Source of the DNA: DATCYX01 sp037444705
GTDB taxonomy: Bacteria > Chloroflexota > Anaerolineae > Anaerolineales > UBA4823
NCBI GenBank assembly: GCA_037444705.1
Contig: JBBILY010000162.1
Coordinates: 1-6,528, forward strand
Direction of reading: 5' to 3'
DNA length: 6,528 bases
The notes below the pieces were generated by a model. The model searched no databases. It was not told the origin of the DNA and saw only the letters and a list, made by a program, of their open reading frames with translations. Shown here one piece after another: positions 1 to 6,105 of the stretch (position 1 is its first letter; every line of letters starts with the position of its first letter). Both the position numbers and the translations under genes were made by a program.

Positions 1-1
1 A

Positions 2-268
2 GACATCCCCGAAGCGCCTCCCCGCCACAATGGCAAGAGTTACACTGCTCTCAGCCGTGCCATGCGTTTACTCAAACGACGCAGCGCCGCCTTGTGCAAT
101 CAGATACTGGAACGCAGCGGTCCCTTTTGGCAGCATGAAAGTTATGACCATGTCGTGCGCAACGAAGGTGAATTTGAACGTATCCTGGCCTACATTGCCA
201 ACAATCCCGTCAAAGCGGGACTGGTGACCGATTGGTCCGACTGGCCCTATACTTACGTCAATTTGTAG
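2..268 (+). CDS. REP-associated tyrosine transposase (RAYT, Y1/IS200-like), C-terminal part, cut by left edge
   Basis: The frame is open from the first bases to the TAG at 266-268, giving 88 visible residues with the true start off-window. An ATG at 62 is internal and not the natural start. The segment matches the C-terminal end of RAYT proteins: an RLLKRR stretch, then GPFWQHESYDHVVR, then YIANNPVKAGL and a final W-S-D-W-P region. In this family the tyrosine of the YI-NNP helix is the likely DNA-attacking residue. The HUH metal-binding motif would lie upstream and is not visible, so intactness cannot be judged. RAYTs cleave and join single-stranded REP palindromes and are normally single-copy domesticated genes flanked by REPs. 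That fits the GTAG-tagged palindromes starting at its stop codon. A decayed IS200/IS605-type transposase is the alternative, but the FWQ...DHVVR and NNPVKAG signatures favour RAYT. Confidence 0.85.
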   Translation, partial: DIPEAPPRHNGKSYTALSRAMRLLKRRSAALCNQILERSGPFWQHESYDHVVRNEGEFERILAYIANNPVKAGLVTDWSDWPYTYVNL

Positions 269-292
269 TAGGCCAACCCAGTGAGTTGTCTT
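265..292. repeat. Degenerate REP-like palindrome overlapping the transposase stop codon
   Basis: GTAGTAGG at 265-272 and AGTTGTC at 284-290 align with the perfect palindrome at 306-337 (left arm, CAGTR loop and right arm in the same order), with a few arm mismatches (273/289, 278/284). The TAG stop of the transposase (266-268) is part of the GTAG tag. It looks like an older, decayed copy of the same element. Confidence 0.65.
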
Positions 293-305
293 TTGGCAGC
301 ATGAA

Positions 306-337
306 GTAGTAGGACAACTCAGTAAGTTGTCCTACTA
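306..337. repeat. Perfect REP-like palindrome with 5' GTAG
   Basis: Arms TAGTAGGACAACT (307-319) and AGTTGTCCTACTA (325-337) are exact reverse complements (13 bp) around the loop CAGTA. The left foot reads GTAG (306-309), the tetranucleotide known at the 5' foot of many RAYT-recognised REPs. It lies 38 bases after the transposase stop. Related copies are at 265-292, 4776-4800 and 6106-6132. No T-run follows, so an intrinsic terminator is less likely than a REP element. Confidence 0.8.
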
Positions 338-343
338 GGAAAA

Positions 344-364
344 TTCCCAGTGCCCGACTGGGAA
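344..364. repeat. Short inverted repeat, second hairpin of the REP cluster
   Basis: TTCCCAGT (344-351) and ACTGGGAA (357-364) form a perfect 8-bp stem around GCCCG. It sits six bases after the larger palindrome, with a different arm sequence. Paired unlike palindromes next to a RAYT resemble a composite REP arrangement. The role is unknown. Confidence 0.55.
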
Positions 365-396
365 CTTAGGCAGTTACACCAAAAGCCGCTTCTCTC

Positions 397-402
397 TACA
401 AT
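397..402 (+). promoter_or_regulatory. Possible -10 box for the oxidoreductase operon
   Basis: TACAAT matches the sigma-70 -10 consensus at five of six positions and lies 68 bases before the first gene. The expected -35 region (about 374-379, TTACAC) is poor. A start near 409 would fall inside the hairpin at 404-430. Weak call. Confidence 0.25.
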
Positions 403-403
403 G

Positions 404-433
404 AAAGCGTAGGACTTTGTCCTGCGCTTTTTT
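404..433 (+). terminator. Terminator-like hairpin with T-run upstream of the operon
   Basis: AAAGCGTAGGAC (404-415) pairs with GTCCTGCGCTTT (419-430) through 12 bp with one T-G wobble, around the loop TTT. The T-run at 428-433 follows, the form of a rho-independent terminator on the + strand. It could end transcription coming from the transposase side, or act as a leader attenuator if the promoter lies upstream. The core GTAGGAC/GTCCTGC also resembles the REP-like family nearby, so it may be derived from one. The A-tract at 404-406 makes it partly bidirectional. Confidence 0.6.
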
Positions 434-454
434 GATTTGCATCCCCAATTTCCC

Positions 455-462
455 GAAAGGAG
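455..462 (+). promoter_or_regulatory. Ribosome binding site fixing the start of the ferredoxin subunit
   Basis: GAAAGGAG lies 7 bases before ATG 470. It selects that ATG over the in-frame TTG at 437, which has no such site and whose start would place the terminator-like T-run directly in front. Confidence 0.8.
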
Positions 463-469
463 TTGCATT

Positions 470-1327
470 ATGCCGCAAGACTTACTCAAAAAGATTGCCA
501 GTGATGTCTTTGGCGGGCTGATTGCTCCCGCGCTCGAAGCGGGCAATCTCACGCCCGTCAACGTCAGCCTCGAAGGGAAAAAACTGGCGCCCATTCCCGA
601 TCTGCCGCCCGGCATCAACGGGGAAAAGCATTATATCCAGCGCATGATGGAGGACCTGCAGCGGGCACTGCAAAAGCCTATCGAACAGCGCAAGTGGGGG
701 ATGGTGATAGACCTGCGCAAATGCACCGGCTGTAACGGCTGTAACATCGCCTGCGTGACCGAGAATAAACTGCCGCCGGGCATCAGTTACCGCCTGGTGA
801 TGACCGAAACATACGGCACATTCCCAAATGTTTCGCGCCGCTTTATTCCGCGCCCGTGTATGCAGTGCGAAGAGCCGCCCTGTGTGGATGTTTGCCCGGT
901 GAATGCCACCTGGAAGCGCCCCGACGGCATCGTAGCGATAAATTACGATCGGTGCATTGGCTGCCGCTACTGCATCACCGCCTGCCCGTACGCGGCGCGC
1001 TTGTTTGATTCTGGGTATTTTTATGGCGACTTCAACGGCGGTGAACGTCAGCCATATGAACTGTTGCCTTCGCCGGAATATGGGGAGGAGCGCGTGCGTC
1101 GGAAAGGCGCCTCGCCGATTGGGAATGCCCGCAAATGCCACTTTTGCATTCATCGCATCGAACGCGGCGAATTGCCTGCTTGCACGGTCAGTTGTTTCGG
1201 TCACGCCACCTATTTCGGCGACCTGAACGACCCGCACAGCCTGGTCTCCGAGTTACTTGGTTTGCCGAATGTCATGCGGCTCAAGGAAGAACTCGGCACC
1301 CAACCTAACGTTTACTACCTGGTGTAG
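470..1327 (+). CDS. Four-cluster ferredoxin-type electron-transfer subunit of a molybdopterin oxidoreductase (PsrB/PhsB/TtrB/DmsB-like)
   Basis: A 285-residue protein that carries electrons between the catalytic subunit and the membrane quinone subunit. Four cysteine groups for four [4Fe-4S] clusters are visible: C85/C88/C91/C95, C130/C133/C138/C142, C162/C165/C168/C172 and C223/C226/C238/C242. In this family Cys are shared between paired motifs. The fourth group (CxxC, 11 residues, C, three residues, C) is the usual linker type. There is no signal peptide, so the folded protein probably crosses the membrane by riding with the Tat-tagged partner encoded next. About 75 residues precede the first cluster, longer than the short lead in typical PsrB-like subunits. 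They look helical and charged, with no motif I recognise. The start is ATG 470, set by its Shine-Dalgarno. The next gene begins 10 bases after the stop, so it is the first gene of an operon. Substrate class is not determined. Confidence 0.93.
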   Translation: MPQDLLKKIASDVFGGLIAPALEAGNLTPVNVSLEGKKLAPIPDLPPGINGEKHYIQRMMEDLQRALQKPIEQRKWGMVIDLRKCTGCNGCNIACVTENKLPPGISYRLVMTETYGTFPNVSRRFIPRPCMQCEEPPCVDVCPVNATWKRPDGIVAINYDRCIGCRYCITACPYAARLFDSGYFYGDFNGGERQPYELLPSPEYGEERVRRKGASPIGNARKCHFCIHRIERGELPACTVSCFGHATYFGDLNDPHSLVSELLGLPNVMRLKEELGTQPNVYYLV

Positions 1328-1331
1328 GAGG
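1327..1331 (+). promoter_or_regulatory. Ribosome binding site of the catalytic subunit
   Basis: GGAGG overlaps the last base of the upstream stop codon and lies six bases before ATG 1338. It selects this start, which puts the twin-arginine motif at residues 12-13, over upstream in-frame starts inside the ferredoxin gene. Confidence 0.8.
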
Positions 1332-1337
1332 CAGACG

Positions 1338-2639
1338 ATGACTACTCAAATTCCTGAAAAAACGCTCTCCCGCCGCGATTTTCTCAAACTGAGCGGCGCA
1401 GGCATTGCCGGATTGACAGCCTTGCGGGGCTTGGGCAACGGGTTTAAGGCCGCTAGCACCGCCGCGCCCGCCGCCTTGCAGGATAACGCCAAATACGTTT
1501 ACACCGCCTGCGTGATGTGTCCCGCCGAATGCGGCATCCAGGTCAAGGTGGAAAATGGGGTTGCCTCAGCCATCTACGGCAACGTCTATGGTCCGATGAA
1601 CACCAACGGCGTGTGCGCCAAAGGTGCGTCTGGGCTGCAAATGGTGTATAACGCCAACCGCATCAAATACCCGATGATTCGCGTCGGCGAGCGCGGCGAA
1701 GGCAAGTTCAAGCGTGTCTCCTGGGACGAAGCCCTGGATTACATCGCCGACAAGTTGCTTGCGCTCAAGAAAAAATACGGCGCCGAATGCGTTATCATGG
1801 ATGCTGGCGACGTGACCGACCGCGACCCCTACTGGTATCTCTTTCGCGCTTTCGGAACGCCGCACGTCACCGAACACGGCGCCATCTGCGATACGCCGCG
1901 CCGCCATGGACCCAAGATCATGTTTGGGGGTAAGCGCGTTGAGCCGGACGTAATGCGCCCGGTACTCGTCCGCCAGCCCGATGGCAGTTTGAAGAACGAG
2001 TACAGTTACCGCACCAAACTCATCATCTACGCCGGTTGGAATCCCTTCACCGCCACCCGCATCAACTACGAATCCCGCGGCACGGTGGAAGCCAAACTGG
2101 CGGGCGCGAAAATCATTGTAATTGACCCGGCGCTCTCTAACACCGCTACCAAAGCCGACCAGTGGATCCCCATCCGCCCTGGCACCGACCCCGACCTGTT
2201 CGCCGCTATCCTGCGCTACATCCTCGAAAATCACGATAACAACGATCCCTTCCGTCGCTACATTGACTGGTCCTTCTTGGAATACAGCCAGGGCTGGGAA
2301 GAATTCCTGGCTGCCTTCAAGTCTTACTGGAACAAGAAGGATCCGCTCAATGGACTAAATTACTTCACCCTCGAATGGGCGGCAGAACGCACCGGCATCG
2401 AAGCCGAAAAAATTGCCGAACTGGCGCATACCTACGGCATCACCAAACCCGCCGCTCTCATTTGGGGCATGAACGGTATCGGGCATCACTACAACGGCTA
2501 TGTGGCTTCCATCCTCGGCACGGCGCTCAACGTCATTACCGGCAATATGGAAGTCCCCGGCGGCGCCATTGATACCGAATTGGTCAAGAGCGACAAAGGC
2601 GGCAAACCAAGGGCGAAGACTTCGTCAAGCGCGAAGTGA
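1338..2639 (+). CDS. Molybdopterin oxidoreductase catalytic subunit, N-terminal part (frameshifted gene)
   Basis: The first 433 codons of the catalytic subunit, of which about 424 are in the ancestral frame. A Tat signal is visible: SRRDFLK at 11-17, a hydrophobic AGIAGLTAL stretch, then an Ala-rich exit near 39-47. The [4Fe-4S] motif follows as C58-x2-C61-x3-C65 and C93. After FGTPHVTEHGAIC, C184 sits where polysulfide/thiosulfate/arsenate-type enzymes carry the Cys ligand to Mo. Typical bis-MGD enzyme segments follow: YAGWNPF (231-237), AKIIVIDP (257-264), PIRPGTDPDL (278-287) and IWGMNGIGHHYNG (375-387), through GNMEVPGGA (402-410). After about residue 424 the reading turns into a Ser/Lys tail and stops at TGA 2637-2639. 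The homologous sequence continues in the -1 frame. Alone, this product lacks the C-terminal cofactor-binding domain and should be inactive. Substrate unassigned: sulfur, selenium or arsenic oxyanions are possible. Confidence 0.9.
   Translation: MTTQIPEKTLSRRDFLKLSGAGIAGLTALRGLGNGFKAASTAAPAALQDNAKYVYTACVMCPAECGIQVKVENGVASAIYGNVYGPMNTNGVCAKGASGLQMVYNANRIKYPMIRVGERGEGKFKRVSWDEALDYIADKLLALKKKYGAECVIMDAGDVTDRDPYWYLFRAFGTPHVTEHGAICDTPRRHGPKIMFGGKRVEPDVMRPVLVRQPDGSLKNEYSYRTKLIIYAGWNPFTATRINYESRGTVEAKLAGAKIIVIDPALSNTATKADQWIPIRPGTDPDLFAAILRYILENHDNNDPFRRYIDWSFLEYSQGWEEFLAAFKSYWNKKDPLNGLNYFTLEWAAERTGIEAEKIAELAHTYGITKPAALIWGMNGIGHHYNGYVASILGTALNVITGNMEVPGGAIDTELVKSDKGGKPRAKTSSSAK
2607..2614 (+). other. 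Probable site of a one-base loss (frameshift) in the catalytic gene
   Basis: From 2609 onward the -1 frame reads KGEDFVKREVTRKI, which joins smoothly to the C-terminal fragment and mostly uses G/C third bases. The annotated frame reads RAKTSSSAK and stops. That frame is closed upstream by TGA at 2570-2572, so the switch lies between 2573 and 2636, most simply in CCAAGGGC. Restoring one base in the A or G run gives one 944-residue protein from 1338 to 4171. No classical X-XXY-YYZ slippery heptamer is present. Confidence 0.8.
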
Positions 2640-4171
2640 CGCGCAAAATCAACGCTCAGGATGTGAGCGGCAAAATTGAAGAACTGCACATGGACTACTA
2701 CGGCGACTGGCCCGCCGCCTGGGACGACGTGGTGGGCGATTACCCGCGGCGCTTCCTGGAGGGCGTCACCCTGCGCTACGGGCCGTTTCGCGGTTATAAG
2801 TACCCGATCAAAGCCTTTTTCATGCGCACCGGCAACCCGGTCATCACCGGCTCGAACACCGCCCACTGGATCGAAGCCCTGACCGCTAAAGACGGCGACG
2901 ACTACCGCGTGGAACTGGTGGTATATATTGATACGCCCTTCCTCGAAACGGGGCTGTACGCCGATGTCATCCTGCCAGAAGCCAGTTACTTGGAGCGCAT
3001 GAGCCTCTCAGACATTTACCCCAGCCATCAGGTCATCTATCTGAGAGATTTCGTGATTGACAAACTGCACGAATCCAAGACACCGTACGACATTATGATG
3101 GCCCTGGCGCAGAAACTGCACGAAAAAGGCGACCCCGACATTAAACCCGAAGACTTCTGGGAGAAGTTCCCCACCGAGGAAGATTTCTGGAACGAAGCCC
3201 TCAAGGTCGCGCCAGGTCGCGCTCACGCCGGCGTGCCACTGCCGTATCCCAAATATCCCGTCAACTACAAACTCATCGGCACGCCCGATTCGCTCGAGTC
3301 CGGTAAGGTAACCATTGACGATGAGAAGAAGGTCGTGCAGGGCGAATACGTCACCGTACAATGGCTGCGGGAACACAACGGTGTCGCTATCTGGCCCATG
3401 TCATGGCATCGCTTCAAGGATGGCGGTGTGCTGAAGACCGCCAGCAAGAAGGTCGAGTTCGTTTGGGATTACGAAGTGGAAAAAGATGGCAAGATGAATC
3501 GCCAGGGGCAATATTCCAAGTACAACAAACTCATCGAGTCCGCCGGCGAAACACCCTTTGCCATTGCCAAATTGGGCTGGAAGAAATACCCTCACACCTT
3601 CTACTGGTTCGAGACGATTTGGAACCCCTACACCAACCCCGACTACGCCAAATACAAGGAGGAATACCCCTTCCAAGTTGTTAGCGGGCGCGTGCATCAC
3701 GCCATGTCTGGCACGCAGTTGGTGGATTGGCTGGGACGCATCCCCAGCGAAGACCTGTGGGCGCCGCTCAACGACGAGCGTGTGGTGGATGAAATTGTCA
3801 TCGGCGAAAACGGACCCGTCCGCAGTGGACGCAAGGTGCGCCTGGCGAAAGGCTCGTGGTGCATTGGCGTCATTCAAATGAACGCTTCCGATGGACGCAA
3901 ACTAGGCTTGAAAAGCGGCGATCTGGTGGAATTGGAAACCCCGCTCGGATACAAGACGCGCGGCAAGGTCAACCTGGTGGAGACCATCCGCCCCGGCGTG
4001 TTGCGCGTGGCGATGGGGGCTGGCGGACGATTCAGCCCTGGCCTCGGCTTAACCTACGACTTCCGCGATGTGACCCCCAACGCCAACGACCTGACCGACC
4101 CCGAAGGTCACTCTCCCATCATGGGCATGCCGGTCTATGCCGACATCATTGTAAAGGTCAAGAAAGTATGA
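2636..4171 (+). CDS. Molybdopterin oxidoreductase catalytic subunit, C-terminal part (frameshifted gene)
   Basis: A 511-codon open frame counted from GTG 2636, which overlaps the upstream stop as GTGA. I see no Shine-Dalgarno near it, and coding character extends upstream to about 2609, so it is most likely the rest of the 1338 gene and not a separate subunit. Visible segments: FFMRTGNPVITGSN (61-74), then YIDTPFLETGLYADVILPEASYLE (97-120), the conserved segment where these enzymes read 'D-T--TET---ADvvLP---LE'. A middle insert at 130-340 is rich in aromatic and charged residues. The C-terminal dinucleotide-binding domain runs from YPFQVVSGRVHHAMSG (344-359) through INPxDA-like VIQMNASDGRKLGLKSGDLV (412-431) to the end. 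If the frame break is genuine, this half could be made only by re-initiation. Its stop overlaps the chaperone start as ATGA. Confidence 0.88.
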   Translation: MTRKINAQDVSGKIEELHMDYYGDWPAAWDDVVGDYPRRFLEGVTLRYGPFRGYKYPIKAFFMRTGNPVITGSNTAHWIEALTAKDGDDYRVELVVYIDTPFLETGLYADVILPEASYLERMSLSDIYPSHQVIYLRDFVIDKLHESKTPYDIMMALAQKLHEKGDPDIKPEDFWEKFPTEEDFWNEALKVAPGRAHAGVPLPYPKYPVNYKLIGTPDSLESGKVTIDDEKKVVQGEYVTVQWLREHNGVAIWPMSWHRFKDGGVLKTASKKVEFVWDYEVEKDGKMNRQGQYSKYNKLIESAGETPFAIAKLGWKKYPHTFYWFETIWNPYTNPDYAKYKEEYPFQVVSGRVHHAMSGTQLVDWLGRIPSEDLWAPLNDERVVDEIVIGENGPVRSGRKVRLAKGSWCIGVIQMNASDGRKLGLKSGDLVELETPLGYKTRGKVNLVETIRPGVLRVAMGAGGRFSPGLGLTYDFRDVTPNANDLTDPEGHSPIMGMPVYADIIVKVKKV

Positions 4172-4791
4172 TACCCCGCGACATTCTTGAAACCAGGCTT
4201 GTCTTATATCACCTGCTGGCGGCGCTCTACCGCTATCCGCTGACACAGGAGAAACTCTCCGCCTTGCAGGCGCTGTCCATAGATGGCGAATCGCCTTCAG
4301 CCCAAGCCATCCGTAGTTTGCAGAACGCGCTGACAGAAGTCAACCATATGCTCGTGGAACGCTTAAATATTGAAATGACGCGTCTGATGGAAGGTCCCGG
4401 CGTCACCCCTGCCGTTCCCTACGCCTCATGCTACCTGAACGGCAGACAACTGATGGGCGCTGCCGCACAAGCCGTGCATCGTTTCTACCTGGAGCATGGT
4501 GTCGAGCCGGAACAGGGCTCGATTCCCCCTGACCATATCGCCCTGGAATTAGGCTTTCTGGCTGTGCTGGCCGAACGCGCTTTGACGGATACTAAACCCG
4601 CCGCCGCGTTGGAAACCAGTCAACGCTTCCTGCGCGAACACCTCCAGCCCTGGCTAAGGTTGTTCTGCGCCGCCCTCGAAGGTAGTAACCGTGAGGCTTT
4701 CTTTACTGCCCTGGCAGGGGCCACACGACAGTTCGTTGCTGAAGACGAAGCCTGGCTGCAAGAGGCGGTTGTCGGTTGGACAACTCAATGA
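4168..4791 (+). CDS. TorD/DmsD-family molybdoenzyme maturation chaperone
   Basis: A 207-residue, mostly helical cytoplasmic protein. Chaperones of this family bind the Tat signal of their partner and hold back export until the molybdenum cofactor is in place. Family signatures visible: an N-terminal RLVLYHLLAALYRYP helix (10-24), the region EMTRLMEGPGVTPAVPYASCYL (69-90) corresponding to the family's E-Y--LF-GPG--P--P--S-Y segment, and IPPDHIALELGFLA (119-132), the hallmark PDH---EL-FL motif. Start ATG 4168 overlaps the catalytic stop (ATGA), implying coupled translation, which suits a dedicated chaperone. The last codons (W-T-T-Q-stop) lie inside a REP-like palindrome at 4776-4800, so the extreme C-terminus was probably replaced or added by that element. 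The frame is open far upstream of 4168, but that extension only shadows the catalytic gene. Confidence 0.9.
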   Translation: MIPRDILETRLVLYHLLAALYRYPLTQEKLSALQALSIDGESPSAQAIRSLQNALTEVNHMLVERLNIEMTRLMEGPGVTPAVPYASCYLNGRQLMGAAAQAVHRFYLEHGVEPEQGSIPPDHIALELGFLAVLAERALTDTKPAAALETSQRFLREHLQPWLRLFCAALEGSNREAFFTALAGATRQFVAEDEAWLQEAVVGWTTQ

Positions 4792-4800
4792 GTTGTTCAA
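4776..4800. repeat. REP-like palindrome spanning the chaperone stop codon
   Basis: TTGGACAACT (4776-4785) pairs with AGTTGTTCAA (4791-4800) with one G-T wobble around CAATG. The core GGACAACT-CA-TG-AGTTGT matches the palindrome at 306-337. The TGA stop (4789-4791) lies in the loop and first arm base. It lacks the GTAG foot and has no T-run. It could also modulate mRNA stability between the chaperone and membrane-subunit genes. Confidence 0.7.
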
Positions 4801-4821
4801 CACACACAAATTCGGATAACC

Positions 4822-4827
4822 TATAAT
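4822..4827 (+). promoter_or_regulatory. Possible -10 box before the membrane-subunit gene
   Basis: A perfect TATAAT hexamer lies 23 bases before ATG 4851. No convincing -35 is found at 16-18 bases spacing (AACACA around 4799-4804). A promoter here would give a leader of under 20 bases and let the membrane gene be transcribed apart from the rest. Confidence 0.3.
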
Positions 4828-4835
4828 TTGTGCAC

Positions 4836-4841
4836 AAGGAG
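4836..4841 (+). promoter_or_regulatory. Ribosome binding site fixing the start of the NrfD-like gene
   Basis: AAGGAG lies 9 bases before ATG 4851. It would be inside the coding sequence if the in-frame GTG at 4830 were used, so ATG 4851 is the better start. Confidence 0.75.
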
Positions 4842-4850
4842 AACCCTCCT

Positions 4851-5957
4851 ATGAAAACGACTGAAAAAATCCTGTGGGGCATCGCTGGTCTCGGCTTTTT
4901 GGCAGGACTGGTGGGCCTGTTCAACCGCATCACCGGCGGTCACCTAGCGGCTGCCTACAACACCTACGTCCCCTGGGGACTGTGGATTGCCGTTTACGTT
5001 ACCCTGATTGGCGTCTCGGTTGGCGCGTTTCTTATCGCTGTTTTGGGATATGGCTTCAACGTCAAAGCGGTACAGCCGCTCGGTAAAATGTCTCTATTGG
5101 TGGCGCTGGCTGCCCTGGCGGGCGGACTGACCAGTGTCTGGCTGGATTTGGGACACATGGGCCGCATCTTCAACCTTTTCTTGTTCAACAACCCCACCTC
5201 CGTTATGGGACTGATGGCCTGGTTCTACACCCTCTACGGCATCCTGCTGCTGGTCATGCTCTACCTGGCGTGGAAGCAGCCCGCTCATTCGGCGTTGCGC
5301 TGGCTGGGCTGGATTGGTCTGCCGTTTGCCATCCTGCTCGGCGGCGCGGAAGGCTCGCTCTTCGGCGTGGTCGGCGCCCGCGCCACCTGGGAATCAGGCC
5401 TGACGCCCATCCTCTTCCTGGTTGAAGGCGCATTCAGCGGCGTGGCGCTCATGCTCTTCCTGAGCGTCCTCTTCGGAGAGCGTGAGCCGCAGCCTTTCCT
5501 GCGCAACCTGACGCTTGCCCTGTTATTTGCCGTAATTGTTCTGGAAGTGTCGGAATATTTCACCGCCTTCTACGCCAACATCCCTGCCAAGATCGCCAGC
5601 CTGCAAATCGTCTTGTTTGGCGAATACTGGTGGGTGTTCTGGATTGCCCACCTGGGGCTGGGACTTGTCCTACCGCTGCTCCTGCTTGCCGCCGCGCCGA
5701 AAAATCAAAGTGCGCTGGCGCTGAGCGGCGCGCTGGCTGCGCTGATGGCAATTACCACTAAACTCAATCTGGTTCTCCCTGCCCTGACCGTGCCCGAATT
5801 TGAAGGCCTGCGCACGGCGTATGTCGGTCCTGGCTTGAGCCTGGATTACTTCCCCACCACGACCGAATGGCCGGTAGCGATTTGGGCGGTCTCGCTGGCA
5901 GGGCTGATTTTCCTGGCGGGTTATCGCTTGCTGATGGGCAAACAAGCCACCGCATGA
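4851..5957 (+). CDS. NrfD/PsrC-type integral membrane quinone-interacting subunit
   Basis: A 368-residue polytopic membrane protein that anchors the complex and exchanges electrons with the quinone pool, probably menaquinone. About nine to ten hydrophobic segments are visible, near residues 8-23, 42-66, 81-99, 118-141, 153-173, 186-208, 219-240, 257-281, 287-306 and 341-361. Family signatures: YNTYVPWGLWIAVYVTLIGVSVGAF (36-60), the usual 'PWGLWI----F-G-S-GAF' opening; WLDLGHMGRIFN (97-108), equivalent to the conserved L-LGRP-R-- segment; and FPTTTEWPVAI (334-344) before the last helix. There are no haem-binding CxxCH motifs, so electrons pass between quinone and the ferredoxin subunit without a cytochrome c. 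It is separated from the chaperone gene by 59 bases holding a palindrome and a TATAAT box, and a strong hairpin follows its stop. It could have some independent expression. Confidence 0.92.
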   Translation: MKTTEKILWGIAGLGFLAGLVGLFNRITGGHLAAAYNTYVPWGLWIAVYVTLIGVSVGAFLIAVLGYGFNVKAVQPLGKMSLLVALAALAGGLTSVWLDLGHMGRIFNLFLFNNPTSVMGLMAWFYTLYGILLLVMLYLAWKQPAHSALRWLGWIGLPFAILLGGAEGSLFGVVGARATWESGLTPILFLVEGAFSGVALMLFLSVLFGEREPQPFLRNLTLALLFAVIVLEVSEYFTAFYANIPAKIASLQIVLFGEYWWVFWIAHLGLGLVLPLLLLAAAPKNQSALALSGALAALMAITTKLNLVLPALTVPEFEGLRTAYVGPGLSLDYFPTTTEWPVAIWAVSLAGLIFLAGYRLLMGKQATA

Positions 5958-5964
5958 ACCAAAC

Positions 5965-5997
5965 GGGGGAAGCGGAAAGTAAACCGCTTCCCCCTTC
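5965..5997 (+). terminator. Probable operon terminator hairpin
   Basis: GGGGGAAGCGG (5965-5975) and CCGCTTCCCCC (5984-5994) form a perfect 11-bp stem around AAAGTAAA, seven bases after the stop of the last operon gene. The tail TTCTCT is only moderately T-rich, so termination efficiency is uncertain. The position argues strongly for the role. Confidence 0.7.
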
Positions 5998-6105
5998 TCT
6001 GTCGGTAGAACCCCGACAACGCTTGTGATAACAGGATGAGATTTGAGCCTTTGATTTAAGGCGCAAATTTCTGCCCTTACACCAACTCCGAAGCCTGCCC
6101 GTGGA

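Noticed and set aside
437..469. TTG start adding 11 residues to the ferredoxin subunit
   Set aside because: No Shine-Dalgarno before 437; the GAAAGGAG at 455-462 is placed for ATG 470.
482..1237. Long open frame on the minus strand across the ferredoxin gene
   Set aside because: It is antisense to a gene with four intact cysteine motifs, has no recognisable domain or ribosome binding site, and its openness follows from GC-rich codons opposite.
1566..2234. Minus-strand open frame of 222 codons in the catalytic gene
   Set aside because: It lies wholly opposite conserved molybdoenzyme sequence and encodes a low-complexity G/A/V/R-rich product without a family signature.
2604..2618. Programmed -1 ribosomal frameshift in the catalytic gene
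   Set aside because: No X-XXY-YYZ heptamer in the zero frame and no obvious downstream stem. Simple base loss or assembly error explains the data better.
3856..4167. Upstream extension of the chaperone frame
   Set aside because: It overlaps conserved C-terminal catalytic-domain codons in another frame. The ATGA junction at 4168 gives a normal-length TorD-family protein.
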